Of a stretch of 64,000 bases of DNA, positions 9,980 through 21,423 are shown one piece after another; within the stretch, counting starts at the first letter, position 1, and each line of letters begins with the position of its first letter. The notes under the pieces are model-generated. The model was given only the letters and a program-made list of their open reading frames with translations, ran no database searches and had not been told where the DNA came from. The DNA comes from Streptococcus cristatus (GTDB lineage: Bacteria; Bacillota; Bacilli; Lactobacillales; Streptococcaceae). Location: NCBI RefSeq assembly GCF_008369405.1, contig NZ_VSJJ01000009.1, forward strand, positions 1-64,000. The letters are read 5' to 3'. The position numbers were made by a program, and so were the translations under genes.

Positions 9980-10651
9980 CTATTTAAAAAATGCTGTTCC
10001 GATTCTGACATAGGTTGAGCCGTTGGTAATCGCTTCGGGATAGTCACGGCTCATTCCCATACTCAAATCAGAAAAGGGCATGTTTTTTAACTGTTTGCTT
10101 TGTAAGTTTTGTTGAAGTTGATGTGCCTCTGAAAAAATCTGATTCAGCTCTTGATGATCAGCTTCGAGTGGAGCCATGGTCATCAGGCCAACAATGCAAA
10201 TATTTTCTAAGGCTGCAAGCTCTGGTAAAACACTATCTAGTTCTTCAACTAAAAAACCGTGCTTGCTTTCTTCTTTTGAAATATTGACTTGCAAGAAACA
10301 ATTAATCACATGATCTGCTCGCTTGTTGATTTCTTGAGCCAATTTGACAGAGTCTAAAGCATGGAAATAATCAACATAGTTGATCACATCTTTCACTTTT
10401 CTTCTCTGCAAACTACCAATTAAATGCCAAGTAAGATTCTCTTCCTTTAAGGCATGATATTTTTCAAGAAACTTATCTACTCGATTTTCTCCAATATGTT
10501 TGATTCCTGTATCCACGAGTTTTTTCGCTGTCTCACAGTCAACATACTTGGTAACCGCAATGATGTTTACGGAGTCCTTCAATCGATTTTCTTTTTCAAC
10601 TATTTGAGCAACATTTTGAAAAATTAAATCTTTATTTGCTTGAAAATCCAT
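9980..10651 (-). CDS. ylmE: YggS/YlmE family PLP homeostasis protein
   Basis: 223-aa single-domain TIM-barrel protein of the PLPBP family. The PLP-binding lysine is K35 in IIAVTKYV, with HxIGxLQRRK and GLMTMAP motifs and the phosphate-binding GMSRDYPEAI near the C terminus. Homologues buffer pyridoxal phosphate and influence amino acid homeostasis; no catalytic activity is established. It lies 4 bp downstream of ftsZ. Confidence 0.92.
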   Translation of the reverse strand: MDFQANKDLIFQNVAQIVEKENRLKDSVNIIAVTKYVDCETAKKLVDTGIKHIGENRVDKFLEKYHALKEENLTWHLIGSLQRRKVKDVINYVDYFHALDSVKLAQEINKRADHVINCFLQVNISKEESKHGFLVEELDSVLPELAALENICIVGLMTMAPLEADHQELNQIFSEAHQLQQNLQSKQLKNMPFSDLSMGMSRDYPEAITNGSTYVRIGTAFFK

Positions 10652-10655
10652 TTAA

Positions 10656-11924
<1,269 letters not shown>

Positions 11925-11937
11925 CTATTTATTCTCC

Positions 11938-13302
11938 TTACTCAAACATATTACCAATTAAATTGCGCATCTTATCTGTAAGACTAGCTTTTGGTTCCTC
12001 TTGTGGTTCTTCATTTCTAAGCGGTGCAATTTCTGGTTCCACCTCTTGAACTGGTTGAACTGGTTCAACCGGCTGATGATCAAAGCGAGGTACTCTATGA
12101 CTTGGACGTTCAAAGCTAGTTGCTTGATGACGCAACTGCTCGTCTCCATGAACAGCAGCTTGTGCAATTCGATCCACTTCGGTCAGATTGCCAGCATACT
12201 CTGAAAGACTAATCACGTGGGCAAAAGCTGGATTACGGATACCGATTTGATTTGGCACATACAATTTGGCATGAACGCCAAATACTTCCTGAGCTAATTC
12301 TACAACGCCAGGTAAGATCGCTCCACCACCTACGATGACGATACCACCAGGAAGATCTAACACGTGTCTTCTATCTAAATCTTGCTTGATTTGTTCAAAA
12401 ACATGTTTGATACGAGCAGAGATGATTTCAGCTAGATAGGTTTCTGTTATTTCAACTGGATTAACTTCCCCGATGACTTCAACTGGGAAAGATTCAGTGC
12501 CTGCAAATGGTACATAAGCTACACCATAGTTAAATTTCAAACTTTCTGCCAATTTCTGAGAGGTTTTCAAGACTTTTGAAATGTCTTTGGTAACATAATC
12601 GCCACCTTCTTGGTAGATATTGGTAAATTGTAATTCTTGATTTTTTACAGAAGCAACTGTAGTTTGTCCGCCACCCATATCAATGACTGTCGCACCAAAC
12701 TCCCGCTCCCCTTCGTTCAAGATGGATTTTGTCATCGCTAATGGAGAAATGATAATATTTTCCAATTTAACTCCTGCACGCTCCACTGTTTTACGGAGAT
12801 TGTGCAAGATTGTACGAGGACCAGTGTAGAGCAGGCCACGCATTTCTAAGCGAATTCCCATCATGCCACGAGGGTCACGGATACCTTGGAAGCCATCAAC
12901 AACAAACTCTTCTGGAATGAAGGTAATCACTTCACGGTCAGGAGTCATGCTCTTGGTCAAGGCAGATCTTACGACACTCTCAACATCTTCATCGGTAATT
13001 TCTTTAGAGTCACTAATCACAGGAATCATACCTTGAGTCGGCTCAATTTGCAGTAGATTTGCAGGCAAGCCAACGTTCACTAAGCCAATCGAAATCCCCG
13101 CTTTTTCTTCTGCTTGAGAAATTGCTGACTTAATAGCCGCTGCTGCTGCTTCAATATCGACAATAATCCCATCTTTAACGCCAGCACTCTTTGCATTGCT
13201 GACTCCGATAACATTCATTTCACCATTGATGTGCTCTGCCACCAACACTTTAATTGTGCTACTTCCTATATCTAATCCAGTAAAAAAGCCATCTCTAGCC
13301 AT
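11938..13302 (-). CDS. ftsA: Cell division protein FtsA
   Basis: Actin-like ATPase that anchors FtsZ to the membrane. From MARDGFFTGLDIG it is 454 aa; this start is preferred to one at 13335 because AGAGGAC precedes it by 8 nt and the next residues are the conserved phosphate-1 loop. The SHS2 region, phosphate-2 ATVIDMGGGQTTVAS and adenosine motif GGIVIVGGGAILPG are all present. The C-terminal amphipathic membrane helix is KMRNLIGNMFE, preceded by a low-complexity E/P/Q linker. Confidence 0.96.
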   Translation of the reverse strand: MARDGFFTGLDIGSSTIKVLVAEHINGEMNVIGVSNAKSAGVKDGIIVDIEAAAAAIKSAISQAEEKAGISIGLVNVGLPANLLQIEPTQGMIPVISDSKEITDEDVESVVRSALTKSMTPDREVITFIPEEFVVDGFQGIRDPRGMMGIRLEMRGLLYTGPRTILHNLRKTVERAGVKLENIIISPLAMTKSILNEGEREFGATVIDMGGGQTTVASVKNQELQFTNIYQEGGDYVTKDISKVLKTSQKLAESLKFNYGVAYVPFAGTESFPVEVIGEVNPVEITETYLAEIISARIKHVFEQIKQDLDRRHVLDLPGGIVIVGGGAILPGVVELAQEVFGVHAKLYVPNQIGIRNPAFAHVISLSEYAGNLTEVDRIAQAAVHGDEQLRHQATSFERPSHRVPRFDHQPVEPVQPVQEVEPEIAPLRNEEPQEEPKASLTDKMRNLIGNMFE

Positions 13303-13377
13303 TACATCAGTCCTCTCTGTCTTCCACGTTTCCATTCTAATACAAATAACTCTAGAAAATAGGGTTATCCAAACTTT

Positions 13378-13386
13378 ATTATATCA
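13378..13386 (-). promoter_or_regulatory. Extended -10 promoter upstream of ftsA
   Basis: TGATATAAT on the minus strand, about 75 nt upstream of the ftsA start and inside the divIB-ftsA gap. It would give ftsA-ftsZ a promoter of their own inside the cluster. The -35 is not recognisable. Confidence 0.5.
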
Positions 13387-13425
13387 TAAAAATACGAAAT
13401 TGGCGCAGTTTTTTATCTATAATAA

Positions 13426-14616
13426 TTAGTTATTTTCAGAAATCTCTGGCTTTTCTGCCTGAGATTGAGCAGAATGCTCGGTAGATTGCTCTGCATGTTG
13501 AGTTGAAGATTCTGTATCTTGCGCATCGTTACTAGCTTCATGGATAACTTCATTTTCTGTTCCTTGCGCATAGCTAAAAATACCAGCCTCCATATCGACC
13601 ACGCTTGGCACTTCCAACTGAGGATGAATTCCTTCATAGTAGGGAAGTTTCTTAGCAATGTGAGAAATTGGAACCAAAATTTGGTGCTCATCAGACATGG
13701 TGATGCTCACTAAATCTTCTGTCACCTTGCTAGGAGTTAAATCAACTTTTCTAATGCTCTTTTTGACTGAATCAGGAACATTCTTCAGTTGTTGAACAAA
13801 CTCCTTGATCAAGCCTGCATCCGAGAAGGTCACATCCATCCGCTCTTCGGGCAAAGCATCAGCCCCGACCTCTTTTTTTACGTATTCTCCACTTGTTAAA
13901 ATAGGATAATACTTAGAATCTTTCTGCAAATAACCTAAAATGCCATATTCCTGAACATCGATTTTGAAAGTCAGCGGAAATTGATAGGTCATCTCTACAT
14001 TTTCAATCCATGGGCTAGAAGCTTTCAGATTTTGCTCATAATGATGGCGATTTTTGTAAACAGTGACAGTGTAATCGCGCTGATCGATTTTGCTACTGCT
14101 TCTTAGCTCCTCCTGACTCACAACCTTGTTTCCTGTAAATTCAATGGTCTTCATAGTTGCAAGCGGTGTGAGGAAATAAAGGGAAGCTAAAAAAACTAGG
14201 GAGCTTGTCACTAAAACTGGCAAAGCTCGATACCAGTGAATTTTCTCAATTGGAACTTTTAGAAGCTCAACCTGCTCTATTTCTTCTTCATCTTGCTCTT
14301 GATCCTGAACCTCGGCTTCATCCTGCTCCTCAACTTCAGATTCAGAATCTTGCACTTCAGTTTCTTCTTCATTTGTAGGAGAGTCTGTGTCAATTTCTTC
14401 GGAGACTGTATCTTCTTCGTTAGAAGGCTCCTGATTTTCCAGTTCCGCCTTCATTTCTTCTTTTTTCTGCTCTAGTTCAGCTCTTTTTTTCTCTAACTCA
14501 GCTTGCTTTTTTGCCTTTTCTTGAGCTTTTTTCTCAAGATACTCTTTGTTTCTGACTTGCCATTCAGAAAGAAAAAGTTGAGCAGTTTCTTGCTTATCTT
14601 CCTTGCTTTTTTTCAT
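13426..14616 (-). CDS. divIB: Cell division protein DivIB/FtsQ
   Basis: Bitopic divisome protein, 396 aa. The N-terminal cytoplasmic part (about residues 1-125) is very rich in Glu, Lys and Gln and predicted coiled coil; one membrane segment follows (about 129-152, [19 protein letters not shown]), then a POTRA domain starting [17 protein letters not shown] and an FtsQ domain. The extracellular tail is rich in S/T/E/Q. ATG overlaps the murG stop (AAATGA). The acidic cytoplasmic region is longer than in bacilli but usual in streptococci. Confidence 0.95.
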   Translation of the reverse strand: MKKSKEDKQETAQLFLSEWQVRNKEYLEKKAQEKAKKQAELEKKRAELEQKKEEMKAELENQEPSNEEDTVSEEIDTDSPTNEEETEVQDSESEVEEQDEAEVQDQEQDEEEIEQVELLKVPIEKIHWYRALPVLVTSSLVFLASLYFLTPLATMKTIEFTGNKVVSQEELRSSSKIDQRDYTVTVYKNRHHYEQNLKASSPWIENVEMTYQFPLTFKIDVQEYGILGYLQKDSKYYPILTSGEYVKKEVGADALPEERMDVTFSDAGLIKEFVQQLKNVPDSVKKSIRKVDLTPSKVTEDLVSITMSDEHQILVPISHIAKKLPYYEGIHPQLEVPSVVDMEAGIFSYAQGTENEVIHEASNDAQDTESSTQHAEQSTEHSAQSQAEKPEISENN

Positions 14617-15683
14617 TTTTTCCCTTTGTCAATATCTTGCTTCAAAATTTCATAAAAATCATATACTGATGTTAGTTCAGGTGCTTTTTCCATTCGTTGA
14701 TAATAAGCATCCTTTTCTCTTAGTAAATCATCCACTGCTACTTGGAGATTGACCCGATTCAAGTTTTCTTCATTGATTTTAAGCGCATAGCCTTTTTCCA
14801 AAAAGTAATTGGCATTTTCAATCTGATCTCCTCGACTTGCCCCCAGCCCTAAAGGTACAATCACTTGCAACTTCTTCATAGCCAGTAATTCAAAGATGGT
14901 ATTGGAACCACCTCGTGTCACGACGACATCTGCCATAGCCATCAACGGCTGATACAGATCTGTCACATAGGATACCCGATAGATACGGTAGGAAAGTTCA
15001 TCCAAGCTAGCATCGCCCGTCAGATTGATAATATTATATTTTTCAATCAAGCGATCCTTATTTTTTGTAATAAAATCATTGAAAACTTTCGCGCCTCCTG
15101 AACCACCGACAAAGAGCAAGGTAGGTTTTCCTTCTGTGAAATGGGCCTTAATTTTCTCAATCTCAGCTGGTTCTGTTTGAGGGAGGGCCGCAATCTTGGT
15201 CACCGCTCCAACATGTTCAGCCTTGCTCAGTCCTTCAGCTTGCTCAAAAGTCGTGAACATCTTTGTCGCGCATTTATAACCAATTTTATTAGCCAAACCA
15301 AGCGACAAATCAGACTCATGAATGAAGACTGGAACGCCCATCACCTTCGCCGCAATCACTGGCGGAACAGACACAAAGCCTCCTTTTGAAAATAGGGCTT
15401 TGGGACGGACTTTTAACATAATCCCCAGCGACTGGAGAATGCCACCCGTCACTTTAAAAACATCCCAGAGATTCTGCCAAGAAAAATAGCGACGAAGCTT
15501 GCCAGTTGCAATCGAATGGAAAACAACAGGTAGACCTGATTTCTGAATTTCCTTGTACTCAATCCCATGGCGGTCACCGATATAATGAACTTCCCAGCCC
15601 TCTTCGATAAATTTAGGCATCAGCAAAAGATTGAGGGTCACATGGCCAACTGTCCCTCCGCCTGTAAATACTATTTTTTTCAT
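14613..15683 (-). CDS. murG: UDP-GlcNAc:undecaprenyl-PP-MurNAc-pentapeptide transferase
   Basis: Membrane-associated GT-B glycosyltransferase that makes lipid II from lipid I, 356 aa. The N-terminal loop is GGGTVGH, where many MurGs have [16 protein letters not shown] and the donor-binding [19 protein letters not shown] are present. It starts 2 bp after murD and overlaps divIB, so murD-murG-divIB form one translationally linked unit. Confidence 0.96.
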   Translation of the reverse strand: MKKIVFTGGGTVGHVTLNLLLMPKFIEEGWEVHYIGDRHGIEYKEIQKSGLPVVFHSIATGKLRRYFSWQNLWDVFKVTGGILQSLGIMLKVRPKALFSKGGFVSVPPVIAAKVMGVPVFIHESDLSLGLANKIGYKCATKMFTTFEQAEGLSKAEHVGAVTKIAALPQTEPAEIEKIKAHFTEGKPTLLFVGGSGGAKVFNDFITKNKDRLIEKYNIINLTGDASLDELSYRIYRVSYVTDLYQPLMAMADVVVTRGGSNTIFELLAMKKLQVIVPLGLGASRGDQIENANYFLEKGYALKINEENLNRVNLQVAVDDLLREKDAYYQRMEKAPELTSVYDFYEILKQDIDKGKK

Positions 15684-15684
15684 T

Positions 15685-17037
15685 TTATCCCTTTAATTCT
15701 TTAAATACTGCAAGGAACTCATCGCCCCGTACTTCAAAATTCTTATACATATCCCAGCTGGCATTGGCTGGACTGAGGAGGACAACATCCCCAGGCTCCG
15801 CCACAGAAAAGGCCTTGCGAGTAGCATCTCTGACATCTGAAGCGTCCACATAGCTTACTTCTGCCTGATCCGCAGCCCGCTTGACACGCGCAGCAGATTC
15901 TCCCAGAATCACCATTTTTTTCAAGCCCTTGATATCTGGTACCAATTCATCAAATTCATTGCCACGATCCAGACCACCAGCAATCAGAATGACCTTGCTA
16001 TTGTCAAAGCCTGACAAAGCTTTTTGTGTCGCTAAGATATTAGTTGATTTACTGTCATTGTAAAATTTGACTTGATTGATTTCGCCCACATACTGGAGAC
16101 GATGCTTGACACCACCAAAATGAGCCAGAGTTTCTTTAATCACTTGATTGTCAACCCCACGCAGTTTGGCGACAGCAATGGTTGCTAGAGCATTTTCTAC
16201 ATTATGGCTACCAGGCACGCCTAGTTCAGAAGCTTTCATAATGGCTTCCCCACGGAAGGTCAGCACATCGCCGTCCAGATAAGCTCCATCGACCTGTTCT
16301 TGGGTTGAAAAAGGAATCACCTGGGCTGTCGTTTTCTTAGCCAATTCTTTCGCCAAGTCTTGATTAAAATTCAACACAATGTAGTCAGAAGCGGTCATAT
16401 TTTTTTGGATATTCCACTTGGCTGCCACATAATCTTCAAAAGAGCCGTGATAGTCAAGATGTGTCGGCATCAGATTGGTAATCACCGCTATTTCAGGATG
16501 GAAGGCTTCAATTCCCATTAGTTGGAAAGAAGAAAGTTCCATGATCAGAGTATCTGTTTCACCAGCATCTTGGGCAACTTGACTAGCTGGAAATCCGATA
16601 TTTCCTGATAAAAGACCATTTTGTCCACCAGCTGTTAGCACTTCCGCAATCATGGTCGTGGTGGTGGTTTTTCCATTTGAGCCAGTAATCCCGATAATCG
16701 GCGCATCTGAAATCAGATAAGCCAGCTCCACTTCGGTAATAACGGGAATCTTCTTTTCCAAAGCTCTTATGACCATAGGATTATTGTAAGGAATGCCTGG
16801 ATTTTTTACCATCCACTCAAAATCTTCATCCAGCAGTTCCAAAGGATGACCACCTGTCACGACCTTAATTCCTTCTTCGAGCAAAGATTGGGCTGCTGGA
16901 TTTTCCTCAAAGGGTTTCCCATCATTGACCGTCACAATCGCCCCCAGTTTATCTAAAAGACGAGCAGCTGACTCCCCAGATTTGGCCAAACCCAACACCA
17001 AGACTTTCTTATTGGCAAATTTTGAAATAGTCTTCAT
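15685..17037 (-). CDS. murD: UDP-MurNAc-L-alanine:D-glutamate ligase
   Basis: Cytoplasmic Mur ligase adding D-Glu to UDP-MurNAc-Ala. The ATP-binding [15 protein letters not shown] lies near residue 115, with the central-domain PTHLDYHGS and C-terminal HRLQYVG and [13 protein letters not shown] motifs. Start chosen at the second of two tandem ATGs (MKTISKF), since AGAGG is 6 nt upstream of it; a frame 15 nt longer exists. 450 aa. First gene of the division cluster. Confidence 0.96.
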   Translation of the reverse strand: MKTISKFANKKVLVLGLAKSGESAARLLDKLGAIVTVNDGKPFEENPAAQSLLEEGIKVVTGGHPLELLDEDFEWMVKNPGIPYNNPMVIRALEKKIPVITEVELAYLISDAPIIGITGSNGKTTTTTMIAEVLTAGGQNGLLSGNIGFPASQVAQDAGETDTLIMELSSFQLMGIEAFHPEIAVITNLMPTHLDYHGSFEDYVAAKWNIQKNMTASDYIVLNFNQDLAKELAKKTTAQVIPFSTQEQVDGAYLDGDVLTFRGEAIMKASELGVPGSHNVENALATIAVAKLRGVDNQVIKETLAHFGGVKHRLQYVGEINQVKFYNDSKSTNILATQKALSGFDNSKVILIAGGLDRGNEFDELVPDIKGLKKMVILGESAARVKRAADQAEVSYVDASDVRDATRKAFSVAEPGDVVLLSPANASWDMYKNFEVRGDEFLAVFKELKG

Positions 17038-17108
17038 CATGTACCTCTTCATTCATACTACCTTCTATTTTACCTTTTTTTGCGAAAATAAAAAAGTCAT
17101 ATCAGGCT

Positions 17109-17140
17109 TTTATTAAAAGCTGTTAACAGCTTTTAATAAA
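17109..17140. repeat. Perfect 32-bp palindrome
   Basis: TTTATTAAAAGCTGTT is followed directly by its exact reverse complement, centred between 17124 and 17125, about 70-100 nt upstream of murD. It lacks a flanking T-run of terminator type. It could be a protein-binding site or a hairpin in the leader. Confidence 0.6.
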
Positions 17141-17365
17141 TAAGAAGAAACTTTATTCTCTTTGAAATCTTTGAAAAACCTTTTTATACAAGCAAAGACT
17201 ATCCAAAACATTTAATTGCCAGTGTCTTATCAAACCTGACCTACTCACTGATAGTCAACAGCATTCAAAAGAATTAGGCTCTCGTCAAATGAAAAAATAT
17301 CCGTATCTGTATTTGTTTCTACTCAGATAAAATCACTATCGAAGGATCTCGCATTAGTTAAACAA

Positions 17366-17416
17366 AAGGAATTAGGCTACCGAAAGTCTACACGAACTTT
17401 GGAATCCTAATTCCTT
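17366..17416 (-). terminator. Terminator after the small membrane protein gene
   Basis: AAGGAATTAGG pairs with CCTAATTCCTT around a nested AAAGT/ACTTT hairpin; on the minus strand the stem is followed by TTTGTTT. It starts about 18 nt past the stop codon of the gene at 17434. Confidence 0.75.
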
Positions 17417-17433
17417 CCTTATAGTTTATGAGT

Positions 17434-17691
17434 TTAAAGTTCTTTTGATTTCTGAGATGGTACTAGACGCTCGATGTCCATCAAGGCCCACACTGTAATA
17501 ATAATCAAAAAGATACTCACAAATAATTCTCCAGGCAATTTAAAAATTTGAAAAATTGCCAAAGCAAGCAAAATGATCAAGGCAACCAGCAAGAGTACAA
17601 ATGTCAAGACATTCAGTGTTCCCTTAATACTAGTTGGAATGGCAAATACATAGAAAAGCAGGATCAATATTCCAATAATCAGGTAAATCAT
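17434..17691 (-). CDS. Small hydrophobic membrane protein (DUF3165-like)
   Basis: 85-aa protein with three hydrophobic stretches (about residues 2-18, 26-46, 54-73) and a short charged C terminus. Start at 17691 is set by AGAAAGGAG a few nt upstream; a GTG 18 nt earlier is less likely. It lies about 35 bp downstream of typA on the same strand, followed by a strong terminator, so it is probably the last gene of the typA transcript. The DUF3165 link is from general resemblance and context only. Function unknown. Confidence 0.65.
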   Translation of the reverse strand: MIYLIIGILILLFYVFAIPTSIKGTLNVLTFVLLLVALIILLALAIFQIFKLPGELFVSIFLIIITVWALMDIERLVPSQKSKEL

Positions 17692-17725
17692 GCTGCTCCT
17701 TTCTACCACCAGTCAACTAAATGAT

Positions 17726-19573
17726 TTATTCTGCTGCTTGTTTTTTCTTATTTTTATTAGCTTTCTCGCGTTCTTGCTTGTTCAAGATTTGTTTACGCAA
17801 ACGGATAGACTCTGGTGTTACTTCCATGTACTCATCGTCGTTCAAGAACTCAAGTGACTCTTCCAGGGTCAAGATACGAGGTGTCTTGATAACAGCTGTT
17901 TGGTCCTTGGTAGCTGAACGAACGTTAGTCATCTGCTTAGCTTTGGTGATATTAACAGTCAAGTCGTTTTCACGAGAGTTTTCACCGATGATCATTCCTT
18001 CATAAACCTCAGTACCTGGGTTGACAAAGATAGTACCGCGTTCTTCAATAGACATGATAGAGTATGTTGTAGCCTTACCAGCATCAATTGATACAAGGGC
18101 ACCACGATGGCGACCACCAATTTCACCAGGAATCACTGGTAGGTATTGATCAAAGGTATGGTTCATGATACCGTAACCGCGAGTCATAGATAAGAACTCA
18201 GTAGAGTATCCGATCAAACCACGCGCTGGAACAAGGAAGACCAAACGAGTTTGACCATTACCAGTTGAAATCATATCCAACATTTCACCCTTACGTTCAG
18301 AAAGGCTTTGGATAACAGATCCTTGGTATTCTTCTGGAGTGTCGATTTGAACACGTTCAAATGGCTCACATTTAACACCATCGATTTCTTTAATGATAAC
18401 TTCTGGACGAGACACTTGCAGCTCATAGCCTTCACGGCGCATGGTTTCGATCAAGATAGACAAGTGCAATTCTCCACGTCCTGAAACAGTCCACTTATCT
18501 GGTGAATCAGTCGGATCCACACGAAGAGAAACGTCTGTTTGCAATTCTGCTTGCAAGCGTTCTTCTACCTTACGAGAAGTCACCCATTTTCCTTCACGAC
18601 CGGCAAATGGTGAGTTGTTGACCAAGAAAGTCATTTGAAGCGTTGGCTCATCGATGTGTAGGATTGGAAGAGCTTCTACTGCGTCTGTCGGTGTAATGGT
18701 TTCACCGACAAATATATCTTCCATACCAGAAACGGCAATCAAATCACCAGCTTTTGCTTCTTGGATTTCACGACGTTCCAAACCAAAGAAACCGAAGAGT
18801 TTTGTAACACGGAAGTTCTTGGTTGTGCCATCTAGTTTAGAGAGGGTAACTTGGTCACCCACCTTAACAGTTCCACGGAAGACACGTCCGATACCGATAC
18901 GACCTACGAAGTCATTATAGTCCAAAAGAGACACTTGGAACTGCAAAGGCTCGTCTGAGTTGTCTACTGGAGCTGGGATATGGTCGATGATGGTATCGAA
19001 GATTGGTGCCATTGTTTTTTCTTGATCAGCAGGATCATCTGACAATGAAGAAGTTCCGTTAATCGCTGAAGCATAAACAACTGGGAAATCAAGCTGGTCA
19101 TCGTCTGCACCAAGCTCGATGAAGAGTTCCAAGACTTCGTCCACTACTTCTGCTGGACGAGCTGATGGTTTGTCGATTTTGTTGACAACCACGATTGGGA
19201 CAAGGTCTTGTTCCAAGGCTTTTTTCAATACGAAACGAGTTTGTGGCATAGTTCCTTCGTAGGCATCCACAACCAAAACAACACCGTCAACCATTTTCAT
19301 GATCCGCTCAACTTCTCCACCGAAGTCCGCGTGCCCAGGTGTGTCCATGATATTAATACGAGTTCCATTGTAAGCAACGGCTGTATTTTTTGCAAGAATA
19401 GTAATTCCGCGCTCTTTCTCGATATCGTTTGAATCCATCGCACGCTCTGCCAATTCAGTACGTGCATCAAGCGTTTCTGATTGTTTCAATAATTCGTCAA
19501 CGAGGGTTGTTTTCCCATGGTCAACGTGGGCGATAATCGCAATGTTACGGATATCTTCTCTTAATTTTGTCAT
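17726..19573 (-). CDS. typA: Ribosome-associated translational GTPase TypA/BipA
   Basis: Elongation-factor-like GTPase acting on ribosome assembly and stress adaptation, 615 aa. G-domain motifs: AHVDHGKTT (G1), RGITI (G2), [12 protein letters not shown] (G3), NKIDKPSA (G4). Domains II, III and V follow, and the C-terminal BipA-specific domain has [12 protein letters not shown] and [13 protein letters not shown]. The C-terminal tail is Lys-rich. An extended -10 lies 40 nt upstream. Confidence 0.97.
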   Translation of the reverse strand: MTKLREDIRNIAIIAHVDHGKTTLVDELLKQSETLDARTELAERAMDSNDIEKERGITILAKNTAVAYNGTRINIMDTPGHADFGGEVERIMKMVDGVVLVVDAYEGTMPQTRFVLKKALEQDLVPIVVVNKIDKPSARPAEVVDEVLELFIELGADDDQLDFPVVYASAINGTSSLSDDPADQEKTMAPIFDTIIDHIPAPVDNSDEPLQFQVSLLDYNDFVGRIGIGRVFRGTVKVGDQVTLSKLDGTTKNFRVTKLFGFFGLERREIQEAKAGDLIAVSGMEDIFVGETITPTDAVEALPILHIDEPTLQMTFLVNNSPFAGREGKWVTSRKVEERLQAELQTDVSLRVDPTDSPDKWTVSGRGELHLSILIETMRREGYELQVSRPEVIIKEIDGVKCEPFERVQIDTPEEYQGSVIQSLSERKGEMLDMISTGNGQTRLVFLVPARGLIGYSTEFLSMTRGYGIMNHTFDQYLPVIPGEIGGRHRGALVSIDAGKATTYSIMSIEERGTIFVNPGTEVYEGMIIGENSRENDLTVNITKAKQMTNVRSATKDQTAVIKTPRILTLEESLEFLNDDEYMEVTPESIRLRKQILNKQEREKANKNKKKQAAE

Positions 19574-19608
19574 GATTTCCTCTAAATCTTATTATTTATT
19601 TCCAACTA

Positions 19609-19617
19609 AAAATTATA
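19609..19617 (-). promoter_or_regulatory. Extended -10 promoter of typA
   Basis: TGTTATAAT on the minus strand, with its TATAAT hexamer at 19612-19617 and TG on the upstream side at 19619-19620, about 40 nt before the typA start. The -35 is weak, as is usual with extended -10 promoters. Confidence 0.5.
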
Positions 19618-19693
19618 ACACAGTTTTTTCCAAAAAACACGGGCTAACCAAGTGTAAATGTTTTCATAGGCAAATCGTAAACTGTAGCTATTT

Positions 19694-19722
19694 TTGCAAT
19701 TTTACTTCCGAAAGTGTATGAT
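19694..19722 (+). promoter_or_regulatory. Sigma-A promoter of the pseudouridine synthase gene
   Basis: TTGCAA (19694-19699), 17-bp spacer, TATGAT (19717-19722), 45 nt before the ATG on the plus strand and divergent from typA. Confidence 0.65.
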
Positions 19723-19766
19723 AAAAAGAAAAAAAGAATCGCTCTAAACCTTTGAAAGGAAAACTC

Positions 19767-20492
19767 ATGCGCCTTGATAAATTCTTAGCCCTAGCTAAGA
19801 TTAGCCGAAAAGAGATGAAACAAAAACTGCGACTAAGGCAGATTGTAATTGACGGTCAAGCAGCTCGCTCCCTCAGCCAAAATGTTGATAGTGGCCTCCA
19901 GTCCATTAGCCTAGCTGGTAAACCTTTAAACCACCTAGCCCACCATTATTTTCTGATGAACAAGCCCGCCGGTACTGTCACTGCCAATTCTGACGCAGAC
20001 AAGCTGACTGTCCTAGATCTAATTACACCAGAAGATTTTAACGACCAGCTTTACGCCATCGGCCGTTTGGATCGCGACACACGGGGTCTACTTCTGATCA
20101 CAGATAATGGGCCACTGGGTTTTCAGCTCCTCCATCCACAATACCATATCGCAAAGACCTACTATGTCGAAGTCAACGGCCCTCTTGACCAAGAAGCCAC
20201 AATCGCTTTTCAGCAAGACATTGTTTTTCTGGATGGCACTCGTTGCAAGCCTGCCCAACTCCAGATTCACACGACTAGCTTCGAGCACTCCACCGCCTCA
20301 GTTACCATTTCTGAAGGGAAATTTCATCAGGTCAAGAAAATGTTTCTAGCAGTTGGTGTCAAGGTCACCTATCTCAAACGCACTCATTTCGGTGATTTTC
20401 AGCTGGACCCCAATCTAACAGAAGGCAGTTATCGACCGCTGAATCCTTCCGAACTCGAGATTATCAGAGGCTATTTGGAACAAACCTGGTAA
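19767..20492 (+). CDS. RsuA-family 16S rRNA pseudouridine synthase
   Basis: 241 aa with an N-terminal S4 domain (RLDKFLALAKISRKEMKQKL) and a pseudouridine synthase domain; the catalytic Asp is D102 in GRLDRDTRGLLL, followed by HPQYHIAKTYYVEV and EGKFHQVKKMF. It most resembles RsuA, which modifies U516 of 16S rRNA, but RluE/RluF cannot be excluded. GAAAGGAAA precedes the ATG; an in-frame TTG 15 nt earlier is an alternative start. It has its own promoter and terminator. Confidence 0.88.
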   Translation: MRLDKFLALAKISRKEMKQKLRLRQIVIDGQAARSLSQNVDSGLQSISLAGKPLNHLAHHYFLMNKPAGTVTANSDADKLTVLDLITPEDFNDQLYAIGRLDRDTRGLLLITDNGPLGFQLLHPQYHIAKTYYVEVNGPLDQEATIAFQQDIVFLDGTRCKPAQLQIHTTSFEHSTASVTISEGKFHQVKKMFLAVGVKVTYLKRTHFGDFQLDPNLTEGSYRPLNPSELEIIRGYLEQTW

Positions 20493-20495
20493 AAC

Positions 20496-20521
20496 AAAAA
20501 GGCTTATTCAAGCCTTTTTAT
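20496..20521. terminator. Bidirectional terminator
   Basis: AAAAGGCTT-ATTC-AAGCCTTTTT directly after the pseudouridine synthase stop codon, with A- and T-runs on both sides. Confidence 0.85.
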
Positions 20522-20527
20522 TATTTA

Positions 20528-20728
20528 TTACATAAATCCATTCATAGTCAGAAGAATTCCTGCAATCCAGTTGATAACAGAAATGACAATACCGACGATA
20601 TTAAGAATTCTTTCTGTTTTATAATCTAATCGAGTTTCTTTTTAATGAGAATTGCCCAAAATCAGACCGATAATATCTAAAACAAGGCCAATTAAATTAT
20701 AAGTAGTTAGCTTTGTATATATTTCTAC
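20528..20728 (-). pseudogene. Remnant of a small two-segment membrane protein
   Basis: One minus-strand frame reads NLIGLVLDIIGLILGNSH, an in-frame TAA, then KETRLDYKTERILNIVGIV and a second hydrophobic stretch ending GILLTMNGFM-stop. The two halves look like one small membrane protein interrupted by a stop near 20643. No start codon with a binding site was found upstream. It lies between the rhodanese-like gene and a terminator. The family was not recognised; a read-through or wrong base call is possible. Confidence 0.5.
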
Positions 20729-20734
20729 AAAGAA

Positions 20735-21115
20735 TCAGCTTGTCTTAACCTTGCCAGTCCAAGAATCAAGACCGTAAGACAGGATATAAACATCATTAAA
20801 ACCTTGCTTCTTCAAGTAGATTGCTGCATTGGTCACACGTTGGCCACGGCTATTTTCATAAAGAAGAACTGGTTTGTCTTTGCGAAGCGCATTGATACTA
20901 GACTTGAGCTGTTGAGACGGAATATTGCGTGCACCCAAGATATGCTTGCTATGGAAATCGGATGGATCACGCAGGTCAATCAATTGCCCCTGACGAATCA
21001 AAGCTTCAAACTCACTATTATCTACTACCTTAGCTGCACGACGAATACGGAAATAATTGAAGCCCATCCAAGCCAACATTCCCAGCAAAATTGCCCATAA
21101 AATCCAAATTCCCAT
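20735..21115 (-). CDS. Membrane-anchored rhodanese-like protein
   Basis: 126 aa: an N-terminal membrane anchor (about residues 3-20), then a rhodanese domain with LIDLRDPSDFHSKHILGARNIP and an active-site loop YENSRGQR at 86-93. The catalytic Cys of sulfurtransferases is replaced by Glu (E87), so sulfur transfer is unlikely and a binding role more plausible. The gene starts 1 bp after the yqgQ stop, forming a two-gene operon. Confidence 0.85.
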   Translation of the reverse strand: MGIWILWAILLGMLAWMGFNYFRIRRAAKVVDNSEFEALIRQGQLIDLRDPSDFHSKHILGARNIPSQQLKSSINALRKDKPVLLYENSRGQRVTNAAIYLKKQGFNDVYILSYGLDSWTGKVKTS

Positions 21116-21116
21116 T

Positions 21117-21335
21117 CTAGTTTCTCCCTTTATCTTCTAAATACTTCAACTCTGCTTGATGCTCTCTGCGCAGGACAGCCTCAGCCTCCAGATAGTCAAG
21201 CTTATCCATCAGGTCGGCATCGTAAATCCGCTCCAACTCAATTTTCATCATTTCAATATCATAAAGACGCTTGCCCATATAGATAATGATCCCGAAATTT
21301 TTAAGAAATTGCTGCACATCATAGAGTGTTTTCAT
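21117..21335 (-). CDS. yqgQ: YqgQ family protein (DUF910)
   Basis: 72-aa helical protein with the family-typical MKTLYDVQQFLKNFG and YMGKRLYDIEMMKIEL segments. In many Firmicutes it stands next to glucokinase and a rhodanese-like gene; here only the rhodanese-like gene is adjacent. Function unknown; structures suggest a small helical fold that may bind nucleic acid. Co-transcribed with the downstream gene. Confidence 0.85.
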   Translation of the reverse strand: MKTLYDVQQFLKNFGIIIYMGKRLYDIEMMKIELERIYDADLMDKLDYLEAEAVLRREHQAELKYLEDKGRN

Positions 21336-21423
21336 GAGCTATATTTTATCAGATTTTAGCAAAGTTTTCAAGATGGCAAAACAGAAAAGACAGCCACGGA
21401 GACTGCCTTTTCAGGAGATTATT

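Larger units (their letters stand above)
17038..17433. other. Intergenic region with long palindrome
   Basis: 396 bp between the small membrane protein gene and murD. It contains a perfect 32-bp palindrome at 17109-17140 and the terminator at 17366-17416. A TAAAAT -10-like element lies roughly 30 nt before murD but has no good -35. The rest shows no ORF or known RNA. Confidence 0.5.
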
